Assembly (NCBI RefSeq): GCF_013450155.1
Contig: NZ_JACCKD010000008.1
Coordinates: 1-64,000, forward strand
DNA length: 64,000 nucleotides
Direction of reading: 5' to 3'
Origin: Haloechinothrix aidingensis
GTDB lineage: Bacteria > Actinomycetota > Actinomycetes > Mycobacteriales > Pseudonocardiaceae
Numbering within the stretch: the first letter of the stretch is position 1; each line of letters opens with the position of its first letter. The notes beneath the pieces are model-generated. The model did not search any database and was not told the DNA's origin. It saw only the letters and a program-made list of their open reading frames with translations. Made by a program: the position numbers and the translations under genes. Positions 54,378-63,013 of this stretch are shown here, piece after piece.

Positions 54378-55001
54378 ATGGCCCTGTACGAGCTTCCTGA
54401 ACTCGACTACGACTACGGTGCGCTCGAACCGCACATTTCCGGCGAGATCAACGAGCTGCACCACAGCAAGCACCACGCGACCTACGTCAAGGGTGCCAAC
54501 GACACGATGGAGAAGCTCGAGGCCGCCCGCGAGGCGGGTGACTACGGCTCCATCGTCGGCCTGGAGACCACGCTGGCCTTCAACCTGGCCGGGCACGCCA
54601 ACCACGTCGTGTGGTGGAAGATCCTGCACCCGGAAGGCGGCGACAAGCCCACGGGTGAGCTCGCGGCCGCGATCGACGAGAGCTTCGGCTCCTTCGACAA
54701 GTTCCAGGCACACTACAACGCCGCTGCCACCACCATCCAGGGCAACGGCTGGGCCGCGCTGTCCTGGGACCCGATCGGCAAGAAGCTGATCATCCAGCAG
54801 CTGCGTGACCACCACAACAACCTGGCGCTGCCGACCGTGCCGATCATGATGACCGACGTGTGGGAGCACGCGTTCTACCTGCAGTACAAGAACGTGAAGG
54901 CGGACTACGTCAAGGCGCTGTGGAACGTCTACAACTGGGCGGAGATCGGGCGCCGCTTCGACAACGCCCGCAACGGCGGTAACGGCCTGCTGCTCTCCTG
55001 A
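54378..55001 (+). CDS. sodA: Superoxide dismutase, Fe/Mn family
   Basis: 207-residue Fe/Mn-SOD that dismutes superoxide. Metal ligands are visible: His28 in [14 protein letters not shown], histidine in [11 protein letters not shown] near 76, and Asp/His in [15 protein letters not shown] near 160-172. Length and motifs are those of mycobacterial-type cytosolic/secreted SODs; no signal peptide. ATG 54378 with AAGGAGG 4 nt upstream. Possibly transcribed in part from the MerR-type promoter 110 bp upstream. A strong terminator follows at 55057-55096. Confidence 0.96.
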   Translation: MALYELPELDYDYGALEPHISGEINELHHSKHHATYVKGANDTMEKLEAAREAGDYGSIVGLETTLAFNLAGHANHVVWWKILHPEGGDKPTGELAAAIDESFGSFDKFQAHYNAAATTIQGNGWAALSWDPIGKKLIIQQLRDHHNNLALPTVPIMMTDVWEHAFYLQYKNVKADYVKALWNVYNWAEIGRRFDNARNGGNGLLLS

Positions 55002-55038
55002 TCGAGCGCGGCCCGTCTCGCGTCCCTACTCATCAGCC

Positions 55039-55054
55039 GGCCTGTGCACAGGCC
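55039..55054. other. 16-bp palindrome before the sodA terminator
   Basis: GGCCTGTGCACAGGCC is perfectly self-complementary and precedes the terminator hairpin by 2 nt. Confidence 0.5.
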
Positions 55055-55056
55055 CC

Positions 55057-55096
55057 GGGGCTCTCCCCGCGAGGGGAGGGCCCCGTTTCTTGTGTC
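55057..55096 (+). terminator. Intrinsic terminator of sodA
   Basis: 12-bp stem 55057-55068 with 55073-55084 (one G-T pair), loop GCGA, then the T-rich tail GTTTCTTGT. A rare classic rho-independent terminator in this window. Confidence 0.9.
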
Positions 55097-55147
55097 CGCC
55101 GCCGGTCGGCTGCGGTAGTCGGCATCCAGGGGCCCGCGGGAAACCGA

Positions 55148-55178
55148 TTGACTTCGACCGCACTCGAAGTGACACGCT
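55148..55178 (+). promoter_or_regulatory. MerR-type long-spacer promoter, site 2, of nat
   Basis: TTGACT (55148-55153), 19-nt spacer with ACTTCGA-CCGCAC-TCGAAGT, and CACGCT (55173-55178), ending 8 nt before the nat ATG 55187. It shares the TTGACTTCGA and CTCGAAG cores with 54237-54267. Confidence 0.7.
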
Positions 55179-55186
55179 CCGCCAGC

Positions 55187-55963
55187 ATGGACCCCACCAC
55201 CGTCAAGGCCTACCTGCGCCGCATCCAAGCCCCGCACGTCACCACGGCCGACCGGGCGACCCTCGCGGAGCTGCACCTCCGGCACCTGGAGACCGTTCCC
55301 TTCGAGAACCTGTCCATCCATCTCGGCGAGCGCATCGAGCTCGAGGAGACCAGCCTGGTGGACAAGCTGGTGCACCGGAGGAGAGGCGGCTTCTGTTACG
55401 AGCTCAACGGCGCGTTCGCCATGCTGCTGCGCGCCCTGGGGTTCACCGTCACACACCAGTCGGCACGGGTGTACACCGGCGACGGCGACCTCGGCCCACC
55501 GTTCGACCACCTCGCGCTACGGGTCGACCTGGACGAACCCTGGCTGGTCGACGTCGGCTTCGGGCGCGGCCCCGTGCGCCCCTTGCGGCTCGACTCCCGC
55601 GAGCCGCAACCCGACGAGGACGGCGAGTACCGCATCGTGGGTGTGGACAACGGGGACCGTGACCTCTACCGCGAAGACACACCCATCTACCGGATCGAGG
55701 CACGGGCTCGCGAGCTGCGCGACTTCGTACCGACCTGCTGGTATCACGCCACCTGCCCGGACTCCCACTTCACCAGGAACACGACCTGCTCACGTCGCGT
55801 GCCGGGCGGGCGCGTCACCGTCAGCGGCAACCGGCTCATCGAGTCCGTGCACGAGCAGCGCAGCGAGACGGTGCTGGACAGCGACGAGGACGTACTCGCC
55901 ACCTACCGCTCCCGCCTCGGCGTCGAGCTCGACCGGGTACCGGCAGTGCCGCACCCCCGGTAG
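55187..55963 (+). CDS. nat: Arylamine N-acetyltransferase
   Basis: 258-residue NAT that acetylates arylamines or hydrazines with acetyl-CoA (in mycobacteria linked to lipid and isoniazid metabolism). The catalytic triad is complete: Cys70 in RRGGFCYELNG, His108 in FDHLALRVDL and Asp122 in WLVDVGFGRGP. Start set at ATG 55187 because the MerR-type promoter ends 8 nt upstream. Length is within the bacterial range (~260-280). Terminator-like hairpin follows at 55980-56015. Confidence 0.93.
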   Translation: MDPTTVKAYLRRIQAPHVTTADRATLAELHLRHLETVPFENLSIHLGERIELEETSLVDKLVHRRRGGFCYELNGAFAMLLRALGFTVTHQSARVYTGDGDLGPPFDHLALRVDLDEPWLVDVGFGRGPVRPLRLDSREPQPDEDGEYRIVGVDNGDRDLYREDTPIYRIEARARELRDFVPTCWYHATCPDSHFTRNTTCSRRVPGGRVTVSGNRLIESVHEQRSETVLDSDEDVLATYRSRLGVELDRVPAVPHPR

Positions 55964-55979
55964 GGTTTCCTACGAGCAC

Positions 55980-56015
55980 GGGGTCCCGCCGCGGACGGTA
56001 CCGCGACGGGACCCC
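55980..56015. terminator. Hairpin after nat
   Basis: GGGGTCCCG (55980-55988) with CGGGACCCC (56007-56015), extended inward by CGCGG/CCGCG with single bulges. Located 16 nt after nat. Confidence 0.75.
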
Positions 56016-56062
56016 GGCTGTTCCCGAACTGACTGCCGCTCCCACCACGAAGCGGACATGTA

Positions 56063-56081
56063 TAAGGTTAGCCTAACCTCA
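56063..56081. promoter_or_regulatory. IdeR/DtxR-type iron box (orphan)
   Basis: TAAGGTTAGCCTAACCTCA matches the consensus TTAGGTTAGGCTAACCTAA at 16 of 19 positions and contains the perfect palindrome AGGTTAG-C-CTAACCT. TATAAG (56061-56066) overlaps it on the plus strand, and TTATAC-like sequence on the minus strand. It lies between the 3' ends of nat (+) and the MarR gene (-), so neither is an obvious target. Confidence 0.75.
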
Positions 56082-56132
56082 TCGATTCGGCAAGGGGTCC
56101 TTCCGAGCGGGCTCATACCCCTGCCGCCACGA

Positions 56133-56564
56133 CTACTGCGCGGCCATCCGTTCGATGATCTCCGCTGCCCTGGCCAGCACCGCGCGCTCCTCCTCGGACA
56201 GCTGGGCGAGCCGCTCGTCCAGCCACGCCTCCCGCATCGTGATATTGGCGTGCACGTAGTCGACGCCTGCCTGGCTGAGCTCCACGATGGCCTGACGCCC
56301 GTCGGTGGGGTGGGCCGTCCTCGCGATGTAGCCGAGCTGCTCGAGCGCCACGATCACGCGCGTCATCGACGGCGGCTGCACTCCCTCCTTCGCGGCGAGC
56401 TGACCCGGCGTCATCGCCCCGCACTTGTGCAGTGTCGACAGCGCCGACAACTGCGTGAGCGAGACATTGGTGCTCAACCGCTGCGCGCGCAACCTCCGGT
56501 TCAGACGTACCACTGCCAGCCGCAAGCGGCTCGCCAGCGTGCGTTCCTGCCCAGGATCGGCCAT
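56133..56564 (-). CDS. MarR-family transcriptional regulator
   Basis: 143-residue winged-helix regulator: the HTH MTPGQLAAKEGVQPPSMTRV near residues 53-72 and the wing TAHPTDGRQAIVELSQ near 87-102. Start at ATG 56564, since TAGGCT (minus strand, 56571-56576) is 6 nt upstream; a GTG two codons further is less likely. Its position next to DUF2530 matches the mycobacterial MarR neighbour. Its target is not known. Confidence 0.88.
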   Translation of the reverse strand: MADPGQERTLASRLRLAVVRLNRRLRAQRLSTNVSLTQLSALSTLHKCGAMTPGQLAAKEGVQPPSMTRVIVALEQLGYIARTAHPTDGRQAIVELSQAGVDYVHANITMREAWLDERLAQLSEEERAVLARAAEIIERMAAQ

Positions 56565-56704
56565 TCGCACAGCCTACCTACCCGCCCTCGCGAGCCGGTC
56601 CGCAAGCCGGGCCATTCGTCACGACCAGGAGTCTTACGCACACACAGGGCATCCGTGTCGCACTCGTCCCGCCGGCACGGACGGAGCCCGGTAGCCTTCC
56701 CGGT

Positions 56705-56968
56705 GTGGTCGATTCACACGAACGCATACCGCCACCTGACCTGCCCAAGCCGTTGACCGACCTCGGTCCGGCCCTTGTCCTGGGCAGCGCGTCGTGGGCG
56801 GTCGCGCTCGGCGTCCTCGTCACACTTCATCTGCTCGGGTACAGCGTGGGCATCTGGCTGGCGACGGCGAGCGCGGGGCTCGCGCTCGGCGCGGTCGGGA
56901 TGTTCCTGGTCGCCTGGCAGCGCTACGCTTCCCGGCGCGGCTCGAGGGGCGCGCAGCGCGGCCTGTAG
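56705..56968 (+). CDS. DUF2530 membrane protein
   Basis: 87-residue protein with an N-terminal Pro/acidic segment (ERIPPPDLPKPLTDLGPAL) and two transmembrane helices (about 24-48 and 50-70), basic tail. Matches DUF2530 of actinobacteria, in mycobacteria next to a MarR gene. GTG 56705 is 7 nt after TAGCCT (56692-56697), consistent with leaderless transcription. Function unknown. Confidence 0.8.
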   Translation: MVDSHERIPPPDLPKPLTDLGPALVLGSASWAVALGVLVTLHLLGYSVGIWLATASAGLALGAVGMFLVAWQRYASRRGSRGAQRGL

Positions 56969-57029
56969 AGGGGTTCTCCTCTCACATGGCGGACCATCCA
57001 CGACGCACGGGCCTGCCGACCCTCGCCGA

Positions 57030-60000
57030 TCACCCGAACAGGGTAGCGGGCTCCGGATCGCTGAGCAGGGCGGCGATCTGATGGCGTGCCTCCCACCGGT
57101 CGGCGGCGAACGCGTAGGCCCGCGCCAGACCGTCGATGCTGTCCTCGGCATGCACGAGCCCGTCCGCCGCGACCCACCAGCGCGCCTGCCGGTCCTGCCC
57201 GTCCACCCGGACCGTCAGCCGGGGATGCAGGTATAGCCCCCCTTCCGGCACCGTCGTGCCGAGCAGATCGGCCAGGTCACGGATGGCGCTCAGCTCCGTC
57301 CAGCTCAGGACGTCGCCCTCGGAGGTCACCTCACCCGCATACACCTCGCGGGCCAGCGGGAGATCCAGCAGCTCGGCCAGCGAGTCGCACTCGCGCCCGC
57401 AACCGACGAGCAGGCCGGCATCGACCACCTCCAGCGGCCACGCCTGATCCAGCACGCACGCGTGGCCGGCGTCGATCACGCCTCCGTCCAGCGCTCGCAC
57501 CTCGGTGGGCGCGTCGACCTGGGCCACATCGAACCCCGGCCGGGCCGCGAGCTCGGCAAGCGCCGCATGGGCCCGGAGCACCACACCCGGGCGCGGCGCG
57601 CGCTCGCGGTCGGCAAGGCGGGCGAGCAGATCGGCGGCGTCCGAGGCATCGCAGACAGCGAGGTCCTCCCGCACACCCGCAGCCACGAGCACGTCCCGCG
57701 GTAGCCCCACATCAGGAACCGGATCGTAGAGCCCCTCCAACGCCACCGCGTCCGGCATGCGCCAGCTGCGCGGGCAGGCCCCATCGAGATCGGCGAACCG
57801 GGCGATCCACCAGCCGGTGTGCCCACCCGGCTCGCGGAGCGCGTGACCGCTGTCGGGGGACTCGGCCAGCAGCCGCAACGCCGCGGGCCACGCGTCGTCG
57901 GCCACCAGGTCGAGGTCGCGGACCGCGAGCACCCTGGACGGGGGCCGCGACGTCGAGTCCCACCACTCGGGCTCCTCGGGCAGGTCGTGCTCCGGCCCGA
58001 CAGGATCGTCGTCGGCCACCACGGCGAACGAGTCCAGCACCCCGGTCGCGGTCAGTACCTCCGGAGGCCGGTGCCGCGCCACATCCTCGGCAAGCACGTC
58101 CAGCGGGCCGTGCGGCCCGACAGCCTCCGGGTCCAGCACGCCGAGCAGCGGGGCGGACGGCAGCACGAGCTCGTCGGCCCGGCGGGCGTCCCCGCTCGCG
58201 GAGGTGAGGGCGAGCGCGGCGAGTCCGGGGCGCTCGTCGGTGGTGGCTCCGGTCTCGGCGACCAGGCGCAGGACGAGCTCCGCGAGCGGCGTGGTGTCCA
58301 GGCCGGACATCGCGTCGTCCACGCTGCTCTCCACGGCCGCGCGCAGCTCGGCGGCATCCAGTAGCTCGGCGGGCCCTGCCGGCACCGCGCCGAGCCGCTC
58401 CAGCAGCGGGTGCACCGCGTCGGGATGCACCACACGCACGCCCGTCACCCCGGCCGTGCCGAGCAACTCCAGCAGTTCGGGCCGGAGCCCGGTGTGACCT
58501 TCGCTCCCTCTAGGGAGCCCGGTGTCACCTTCGGCTCCTCCACCGGGCAGGAGCACGCCACGCGGCCCGGGCGTGGTGCGACCGTCGGCGAGGGGGACGG
58601 GCAGGCCGGTGAGCGCCTCCTGGTCGATGGAGCGGTCGTCGAGCAGTGCCAGCAGCGCGCCGTAGAGCCCGTACCACCACCGCGGTGGCCGCTCGATACC
58701 CATCAGCGCGTCCAGCGCGGCGGCGACATCCAGCCCGCGCGCGCCGACGCGGGCCAGCACGCCCGCCGCGCGGCCCCCCACGTACGGCACGGCCACCAGC
58801 TCGGCCACCACCTCACCGAGCAGCTCCACGAGGCCGGGCGAGTCGACGTCGAGTACCGCGGCCCGGTCACCGGAGATGTCACGGCCCCCGGACGCAGCGG
58901 GCAGCCACGGTTGCTCCCGCAGTCTCGCACCGATCAGCTGGTGCAGCTCCCCATCCACATCGGATGCCGGAAACCCCGCGGCAGGCACGAGCTCGAGACG
59001 TTGGTGCGCGGGCACGCGCCGCACCAGATCGAGGAAGGCGTCCGCGGCAGCGGCCAGCACGGCCGAGGCGGCGAGACCGCCGCGCACCCGGCGGCGCGAC
59101 GGCTCGACGGGGACACTGGCGATGAGCCTGGCGGGCAGGGACAACCGCTCGTCGGTGGCCGTCGGCGCGTGCAGCACGTCGCTGTCCACCGGTCGCGGAC
59201 GGTTCTCACCGTCCACAGGAAGTGCCCAGAGGACAGTCCATTGCGGATGGTGCGCCGCCTCGATTCCCAGTGTCGCTGCCTGCTCCCCGGAGAACTCCCC
59301 GGAGGTCGAGTGCACGAGCCACCGCGTGCCCGCCGCACCGGACCGGGCGATCTCCACGATGCCCTCGCCCGTATCGGTGCGCGTCCACACCTCACCGGCG
59401 ATATCCACCCGTTCCAGCGCCGGGAATGTCAGCAGCACGTCGGTGACCTCGCCCGCGAATTCCGCGAGCAGCGACGCCTCCTCGACGCCGTCCGCGAGCG
59501 GCAACCGCACCTCGGTGTCGAACGGTTCCGGCACGTCGGGCTCTCCGGCCGGAACGGGCCACGGCAGGCGCAGCACCGGCACCGCGCCGCCCCTGTCGGC
59601 CGCCTGCCGCCGCGCCTCCGGGATGTCGGCCACGCACCGCCGGGTTCCGGTCTCGGAGAAGGCCACCCCGCCCGTGCGCGAGACCACGCGCGGTTCGGCG
59701 CACACGGTCAGAACCGCGGCGAACCCCACACCGAACCTGCCGACCGTGCTCGCACCGCTCTTGGCCGAGGCTCGCAGCGACGCCAGGGCCGTAACCCCGT
59801 CGCGGTCGAGGGGAGCGCCGGTGTTGGCCACCCGCAGCTCCCCGTCGACGACACGCACCCGCAACCGGCCACCGACCCCGGCCAGGGAGGCCGCGTCCGC
59901 TGCGTTCTGCGCCAGCTCGACGAACAGCCGGTCGGCGTACGCGCCGAGCCGGAGGTCCTCCTCGGCATTGGCGTCCTCGGTGAACCTGGTCGGCGACTGC

Positions 60001-60077
60001 TGCCAGGAATCCAGCACGGCGGCACGCAGCGCGGCCGTGCCGAAGGGATCGGCCTCCTGGTCGGGCGAACCGGTCAC
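57030..60077 (-). CDS. Large sacsin N-terminal/Hsp90-like ATPase protein
   Basis: 1015-residue protein. The first ~200 residues carry a GHKL (Bergerat) ATP fold: N-box FVELAQNAADAAS near 48, VANTGAPLDRDGV near 77, and glycine-rich lid STVGRFGVGFAAVL near 105. The remainder has no recognised domain but is Ala/Val/Leu/Asp-rich, with an imperfect intragenic repeat (58484-58538). GTG 60077 overlaps the upstream DUF3027 stop (GTGA). The family is known as sacsin-like but bacterial function is unknown; a chaperone or defence ATPase is conceivable. The longer frame (to 60200) runs inside DUF3027. Confidence 0.8.
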   Translation of the reverse strand: MTGSPDQEADPFGTAALRAAVLDSWQQSPTRFTEDANAEEDLRLGAYADRLFVELAQNAADAASLAGVGGRLRVRVVDGELRVANTGAPLDRDGVTALASLRASAKSGASTVGRFGVGFAAVLTVCAEPRVVSRTGGVAFSETGTRRCVADIPEARRQAADRGGAVPVLRLPWPVPAGEPDVPEPFDTEVRLPLADGVEEASLLAEFAGEVTDVLLTFPALERVDIAGEVWTRTDTGEGIVEIARSGAAGTRWLVHSTSGEFSGEQAATLGIEAAHHPQWTVLWALPVDGENRPRPVDSDVLHAPTATDERLSLPARLIASVPVEPSRRRVRGGLAASAVLAAAADAFLDLVRRVPAHQRLELVPAAGFPASDVDGELHQLIGARLREQPWLPAASGGRDISGDRAAVLDVDSPGLVELLGEVVAELVAVPYVGGRAAGVLARVGARGLDVAAALDALMGIERPPRWWYGLYGALLALLDDRSIDQEALTGLPVPLADGRTTPGPRGVLLPGGGAEGDTGLPRGSEGHTGLRPELLELLGTAGVTGVRVVHPDAVHPLLERLGAVPAGPAELLDAAELRAAVESSVDDAMSGLDTTPLAELVLRLVAETGATTDERPGLAALALTSASGDARRADELVLPSAPLLGVLDPEAVGPHGPLDVLAEDVARHRPPEVLTATGVLDSFAVVADDDPVGPEHDLPEEPEWWDSTSRPPSRVLAVRDLDLVADDAWPAALRLLAESPDSGHALREPGGHTGWWIARFADLDGACPRSWRMPDAVALEGLYDPVPDVGLPRDVLVAAGVREDLAVCDASDAADLLARLADRERAPRPGVVLRAHAALAELAARPGFDVAQVDAPTEVRALDGGVIDAGHACVLDQAWPLEVVDAGLLVGCGRECDSLAELLDLPLAREVYAGEVTSEGDVLSWTELSAIRDLADLLGTTVPEGGLYLHPRLTVRVDGQDRQARWWVAADGLVHAEDSIDGLARAYAFAADRWEARHQIAALLSDPEPATLFG
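58484..58538. repeat. Tandem 24/25-bp repeat inside the sacsin-like gene
   Basis: GGAGCCCGGTGTGACCTTCG + CTCC (58484-58507) recurs as 58514-58538 with one substitution and one inserted G; the 6-nt linker includes CTAG. The encoded residues read EGDTGLPRGSEGHTGL. The second copy contains CCTTCGGCTCC, the core of the dispersed palindromes. Confidence 0.75.
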
Positions 60078-60883
60078 GACTCCAGTCCGGCGCCGGAGGA
60101 CTCGACGCCGTCGACGTCCAACCGGGAGTCGTCGTAGACGAGCTGCGCTACCGGTACGACGGCGCCGGTGTCGACCTCGGCCTCGGAGTGCGCTCCGCAC
60201 CCGTACTCGACATGTACGACGTGCCCGTCAGCGGGCGCGACCTCGTTGCCGCACACCCCGAAGGCCGCGCGCATCGAGCCCGCGAGCGGCAGGTAGAACC
60301 CGCACGTGCCGCACGGCTGCGGCGCGCTGCGCGCCATGTCCGAACGGGGGCCGAACTCACCGCCGCGCCAGCGCTCCGCCGCGTCGAGCCGCCCGCGCCG
60401 GGACATCACGCGCGTGCGGCCGAGCCCGATCTCGTAGGAGACCTCCTCGACGCCGGGGTCGTCGGAGCCCAGGTAGCCGGGTACGAGGCGCTCATCGTCC
60501 TCTCTCACCGGCAGGACGTCTCCGATGCCGAGGTCGCCCTGCCGGACCCGCATCTCCCACGGAACCCACTCCTTGGCGATCAGCGCCCCGGGGCCCGGGC
60601 GGAGCAACGCCTCGCTGACGGTGACGGGGAATTCCGCACCGGCACTCGCGACCGTCACCTGCCACTGCCATCCCCCGTAACCGGGGACCGCCGCGTCGAA
60701 CAGGTGTGTGACGCTGACATCGTCCTCGTGCCGTACTCCGCGGTACGCCCCGACGGTGGAATCCGGGTCGTACCCGCGGTCGGCCGCTTCCTCCCTGGCG
60801 GCGTCACGGGCGAGCCCCGCGGCGTCGACCAGCCACGGCCCCGGCTGCGGCTGCGTGGCGGCAGCGGTCGGCGTCGAACTCAT
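60074..60883 (-). CDS. DUF3027 protein with zinc-ribbon-like cysteines
   Basis: 269-residue DUF3027 protein. The N-terminal Ala/Gln/Pro-rich segment is followed by a conserved core (GYGGWQWQVTVASAG near 82, LLRPGPGALIAKEWVPWEMR near 107). A C-terminal cysteine set, CGTCGFYLPL near 190 then CGNEV and YGCGAHSE, could bind zinc. ATG 60883 lies 7 nt after TATCCT (minus strand, 60891-60896), so a leaderless transcript is likely. It overlaps the ATPase by 4 nt. Function unknown; coupling suggests a shared task. Confidence 0.82.
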   Translation of the reverse strand: MSSTPTAAATQPQPGPWLVDAAGLARDAAREEAADRGYDPDSTVGAYRGVRHEDDVSVTHLFDAAVPGYGGWQWQVTVASAGAEFPVTVSEALLRPGPGALIAKEWVPWEMRVRQGDLGIGDVLPVREDDERLVPGYLGSDDPGVEEVSYEIGLGRTRVMSRRGRLDAAERWRGGEFGPRSDMARSAPQPCGTCGFYLPLAGSMRAAFGVCGNEVAPADGHVVHVEYGCGAHSEAEVDTGAVVPVAQLVYDDSRLDVDGVESSGAGLES

Positions 60884-60967
60884 ATCATCCAGGATAGTCC
60901 CAGGTGCTGACACGCCGGTGCCCGCCGCCGTCCCAGCCCGTTCCCCCGGGCGTGCGAGGCTGGTGTC

Positions 60968-61780
60968 GTGCGCGCGTTCACTCGAACTGCCCAGCGATCG
61001 GTCGCGGTCTGCGGCACCCTCACCGCCGGTCTCGTACTCGCGTGCGGGTCGCCGGGGTCCGGCGCTACCCCACCTCCGGAAGACCTGCGCGCTGACGTTC
61101 TGGAGACGCTTCCACATGACCCCACCGCTTTCACACAGGGTTTCGAGATCGCTCACGGCACACTCTACGAAAGCACCGGACTCGTCGGCGAGTCGGATAT
61201 CCGCGCGACCGACCTCGGCACCGGCACGGAGCTGGCACGCGCCGAGCTCGCCGCGCCACTGTTCGCCGAGGGCCTCACCGTCGTCGACGACCGGATATGG
61301 CAGCTGACCTGGAAGAGCGAGGTCGCCATCGAGCGTGACCGGGAGACGCTCGAGGAACTGCGCAGGGTCGGTTACGAGGGTGAGGGGTGGGGGTTGTGCT
61401 ACCAGCGACGGCACGACCGCCTGGTGATGAGCGACGGGTCGGACAGGTTGACCTTCCGCGACCCGGACAGCTTCGCCCCGCTCGACGACGTCGCGGTGAC
61501 GTCGGCAGGCGAGGCGGTCGAACGGCTCAACGAGCTGGAGTGCGTCGGCGAGGACGTCTACGCGAACGTCTGGCGCAGCGACACCATCGTGCGCATCGAC
61601 CCCGCGGACGGGGCGGTCACCGCCGAGATCGACGCGTCCGGCCTGCTCGACCCCCAGGACGAGGACGAGGCCGGGGTACTCAACGGGATCGCTTCCGTGC
61701 CCGGCACCGACCGGTTCCTGCTGACGGGTAAGAACTGGCCCGCTTCGTTCCGGGTCCGGTTCGTCCCGGCCGCGTCGTGA
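60968..61780 (+). CDS. Glutaminyl-peptide cyclotransferase-like lipoprotein
   Basis: 270-residue exported lipoprotein: signal sequence ending LVLAC with Cys26. The rest is a plant-type glutaminyl cyclase beta-propeller: LPHDPTAFTQGFEIAHGTLYES near 49-70 and VSVPGTDRF-like NGIASVPGTDRFLLTGKNWP near 237. These enzymes cyclise N-terminal Gln to pyroglutamate. GTG 60968 has GAGGCT 6 nt upstream, suggesting no leader. Divergent from DUF3027. Confidence 0.85.
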   Translation: MRAFTRTAQRSVAVCGTLTAGLVLACGSPGSGATPPPEDLRADVLETLPHDPTAFTQGFEIAHGTLYESTGLVGESDIRATDLGTGTELARAELAAPLFAEGLTVVDDRIWQLTWKSEVAIERDRETLEELRRVGYEGEGWGLCYQRRHDRLVMSDGSDRLTFRDPDSFAPLDDVAVTSAGEAVERLNELECVGEDVYANVWRSDTIVRIDPADGAVTAEIDASGLLDPQDEDEAGVLNGIASVPGTDRFLLTGKNWPASFRVRFVPAAS

Positions 61781-61871
61781 CCGCACACCACGCAGCGGGC
61801 GGTTGTCGCGGAGACCACACCGAGGCACCCTCGCTCGGCGCGCCGACAGCGCGCCCGTAGTCTCGACAACC

Positions 61872-62432
61872 ATGGCAGTACGTGACGCGCGGTCACCGGA
61901 TCCGGCGGGGGAGCGACGCCCGCGCCGTGGCGTGAAGCCGGCCGTGCTCGCCGGGACGGCGGGCGCCGTGTTCGCCGTGGCGGGCTGCGGCGAGGTCGGT
62001 CCCCCCGAGATCACCATCTACTCCGACGGCGAGGCCATCCAGGTCGAGCCGTTCACCTACTGCGACGTCGAAGTCACCGAATGCGACAACGACGAGACGC
62101 ACGAGTACGCGCTGCCCACCCGTCCCGGCCAGCCCGCGCAGATCTCCGTGCCCGGCGAGATCGCGGAGACCCCGTGGCTGGTGAACGTCCAGGCGGCGGA
62201 CGCGGACGGCACGCCGCTTCCTGTGCAGCAGGAGTACTTCTCCCCCGGGGAGGCACACGCGTTCACCGCCGAACCGCCCAGCCCGGACGCGACGCTGCTC
62301 ATCGTCGAGGTGCAGCAGATGGGCGCAGCCTTCGCCGCGGATCAGGAAGGGGAGCCGATCCGCGACGAGGAGGGGGCCATGCAGCCGGTAACGCGCGGGA
62401 TCTGGCCGGTCGCCTTCGAAGCCCGCTCCTGA
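61872..62432 (+). CDS. DUF2771 lipoprotein
   Basis: 186-residue protein with an Arg-rich lead, a hydrophobic helix and lipobox VAGC (Cys39), then a small beta-rich DUF2771 domain (ITIYSDGEAIQVEPFTYCDV). ATG 61872 lies 8 nt after TAGTCT (61858-61863). Family members in actinobacteria are found near the CspB gene; role unknown. Convergent with the cold-shock gene 11 nt on. Confidence 0.8.
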   Translation: MAVRDARSPDPAGERRPRRGVKPAVLAGTAGAVFAVAGCGEVGPPEITIYSDGEAIQVEPFTYCDVEVTECDNDETHEYALPTRPGQPAQISVPGEIAETPWLVNVQAADADGTPLPVQQEYFSPGEAHAFTAEPPSPDATLLIVEVQQMGAAFAADQEGEPIRDEEGAMQPVTRGIWPVAFEARS

Positions 62433-62443
62433 GCGTGCGCGCG

Positions 62444-62839
62444 CTACGGGTCCAGGTCCCGCGCCACCGCGCGCATGACCTCCGCGATCCGCTTGGTGTT
62501 CTTGCGCTCCGGGTAACGTCCCTGGCGCAGGACGGGCTGCACGCGCGCTTCGAGGAGCTTGATCATGTCGTCGACCATGCCGTGCAGCTCCTCCGCGGGC
62601 CTGCGCTGCGCCTCGGCGACCGACGGCGGCGTGTCCAGAAGCCGCACGGACAGTGCCTGCGGGCCGCGCCGACCGTCGGCCACACCGAACTCGAGTCGCT
62701 GACCCGACTTGAGAGAGTCAACCCCCTGAGGTAGCGCGGACTTGCGAATATAGACGTCCTCGCCCCCGTCCTGGGTGACGAAGCCGAAGCCCTTGTCCGC
62801 GTCGTACCACTTGACCTTGCCGGTCGGCACTGTACTCAC
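62444..62839 (-). CDS. cspB: Cold-shock protein with C-terminal extension (CspB-like)
   Basis: About 131-residue RNA-binding protein. The cold-shock domain (residues 1-67) has both RNP motifs ([17 protein letters not shown] and VYIRKSAL), followed by a ~65-residue helical extension ([40 protein letters not shown]) absent from small Csps but present in mycobacterial CspB. Start uncertain: ATG 62854 has no ribosome site, GTG 62839 follows AAGGA by 3 nt, and GTG 62830 gives the classical MPTGKVKW; 62839 is a compromise. Nucleic-acid chaperone role by homology. Confidence 0.88.
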   Translation of the reverse strand: MSTVPTGKVKWYDADKGFGFVTQDGGEDVYIRKSALPQGVDSLKSGQRLEFGVADGRRGPQALSVRLLDTPPSVAEAQRRPAEELHGMVDDMIKLLEARVQPVLRQGRYPERKNTKRIAEVMRAVARDLDP

Positions 62840-63013
62840 CGTTCCTTCGCTCATCGGACCGCGCGCCGTCCACCGCCGGAGAGCATGCCCAGTAGGGAGC
62901 TTCCCTGACCCGCACGACGAACGCGCCTCGGGGGTGGCCCCACCCACCGACGCGCGTCACTACCCAGCCTATCGCGGTTAGCGCTGCGAGGAGAAACCGT
63001 TAGCCTGTACGCC

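Noticed and set aside
57030-60200. Extended start of the sacsin-like protein (1056 residues)
   Set aside because: The added 41 residues are Arg-rich shadow of DUF3027; the GTG at 60077 overlapping the upstream stop is the natural start.
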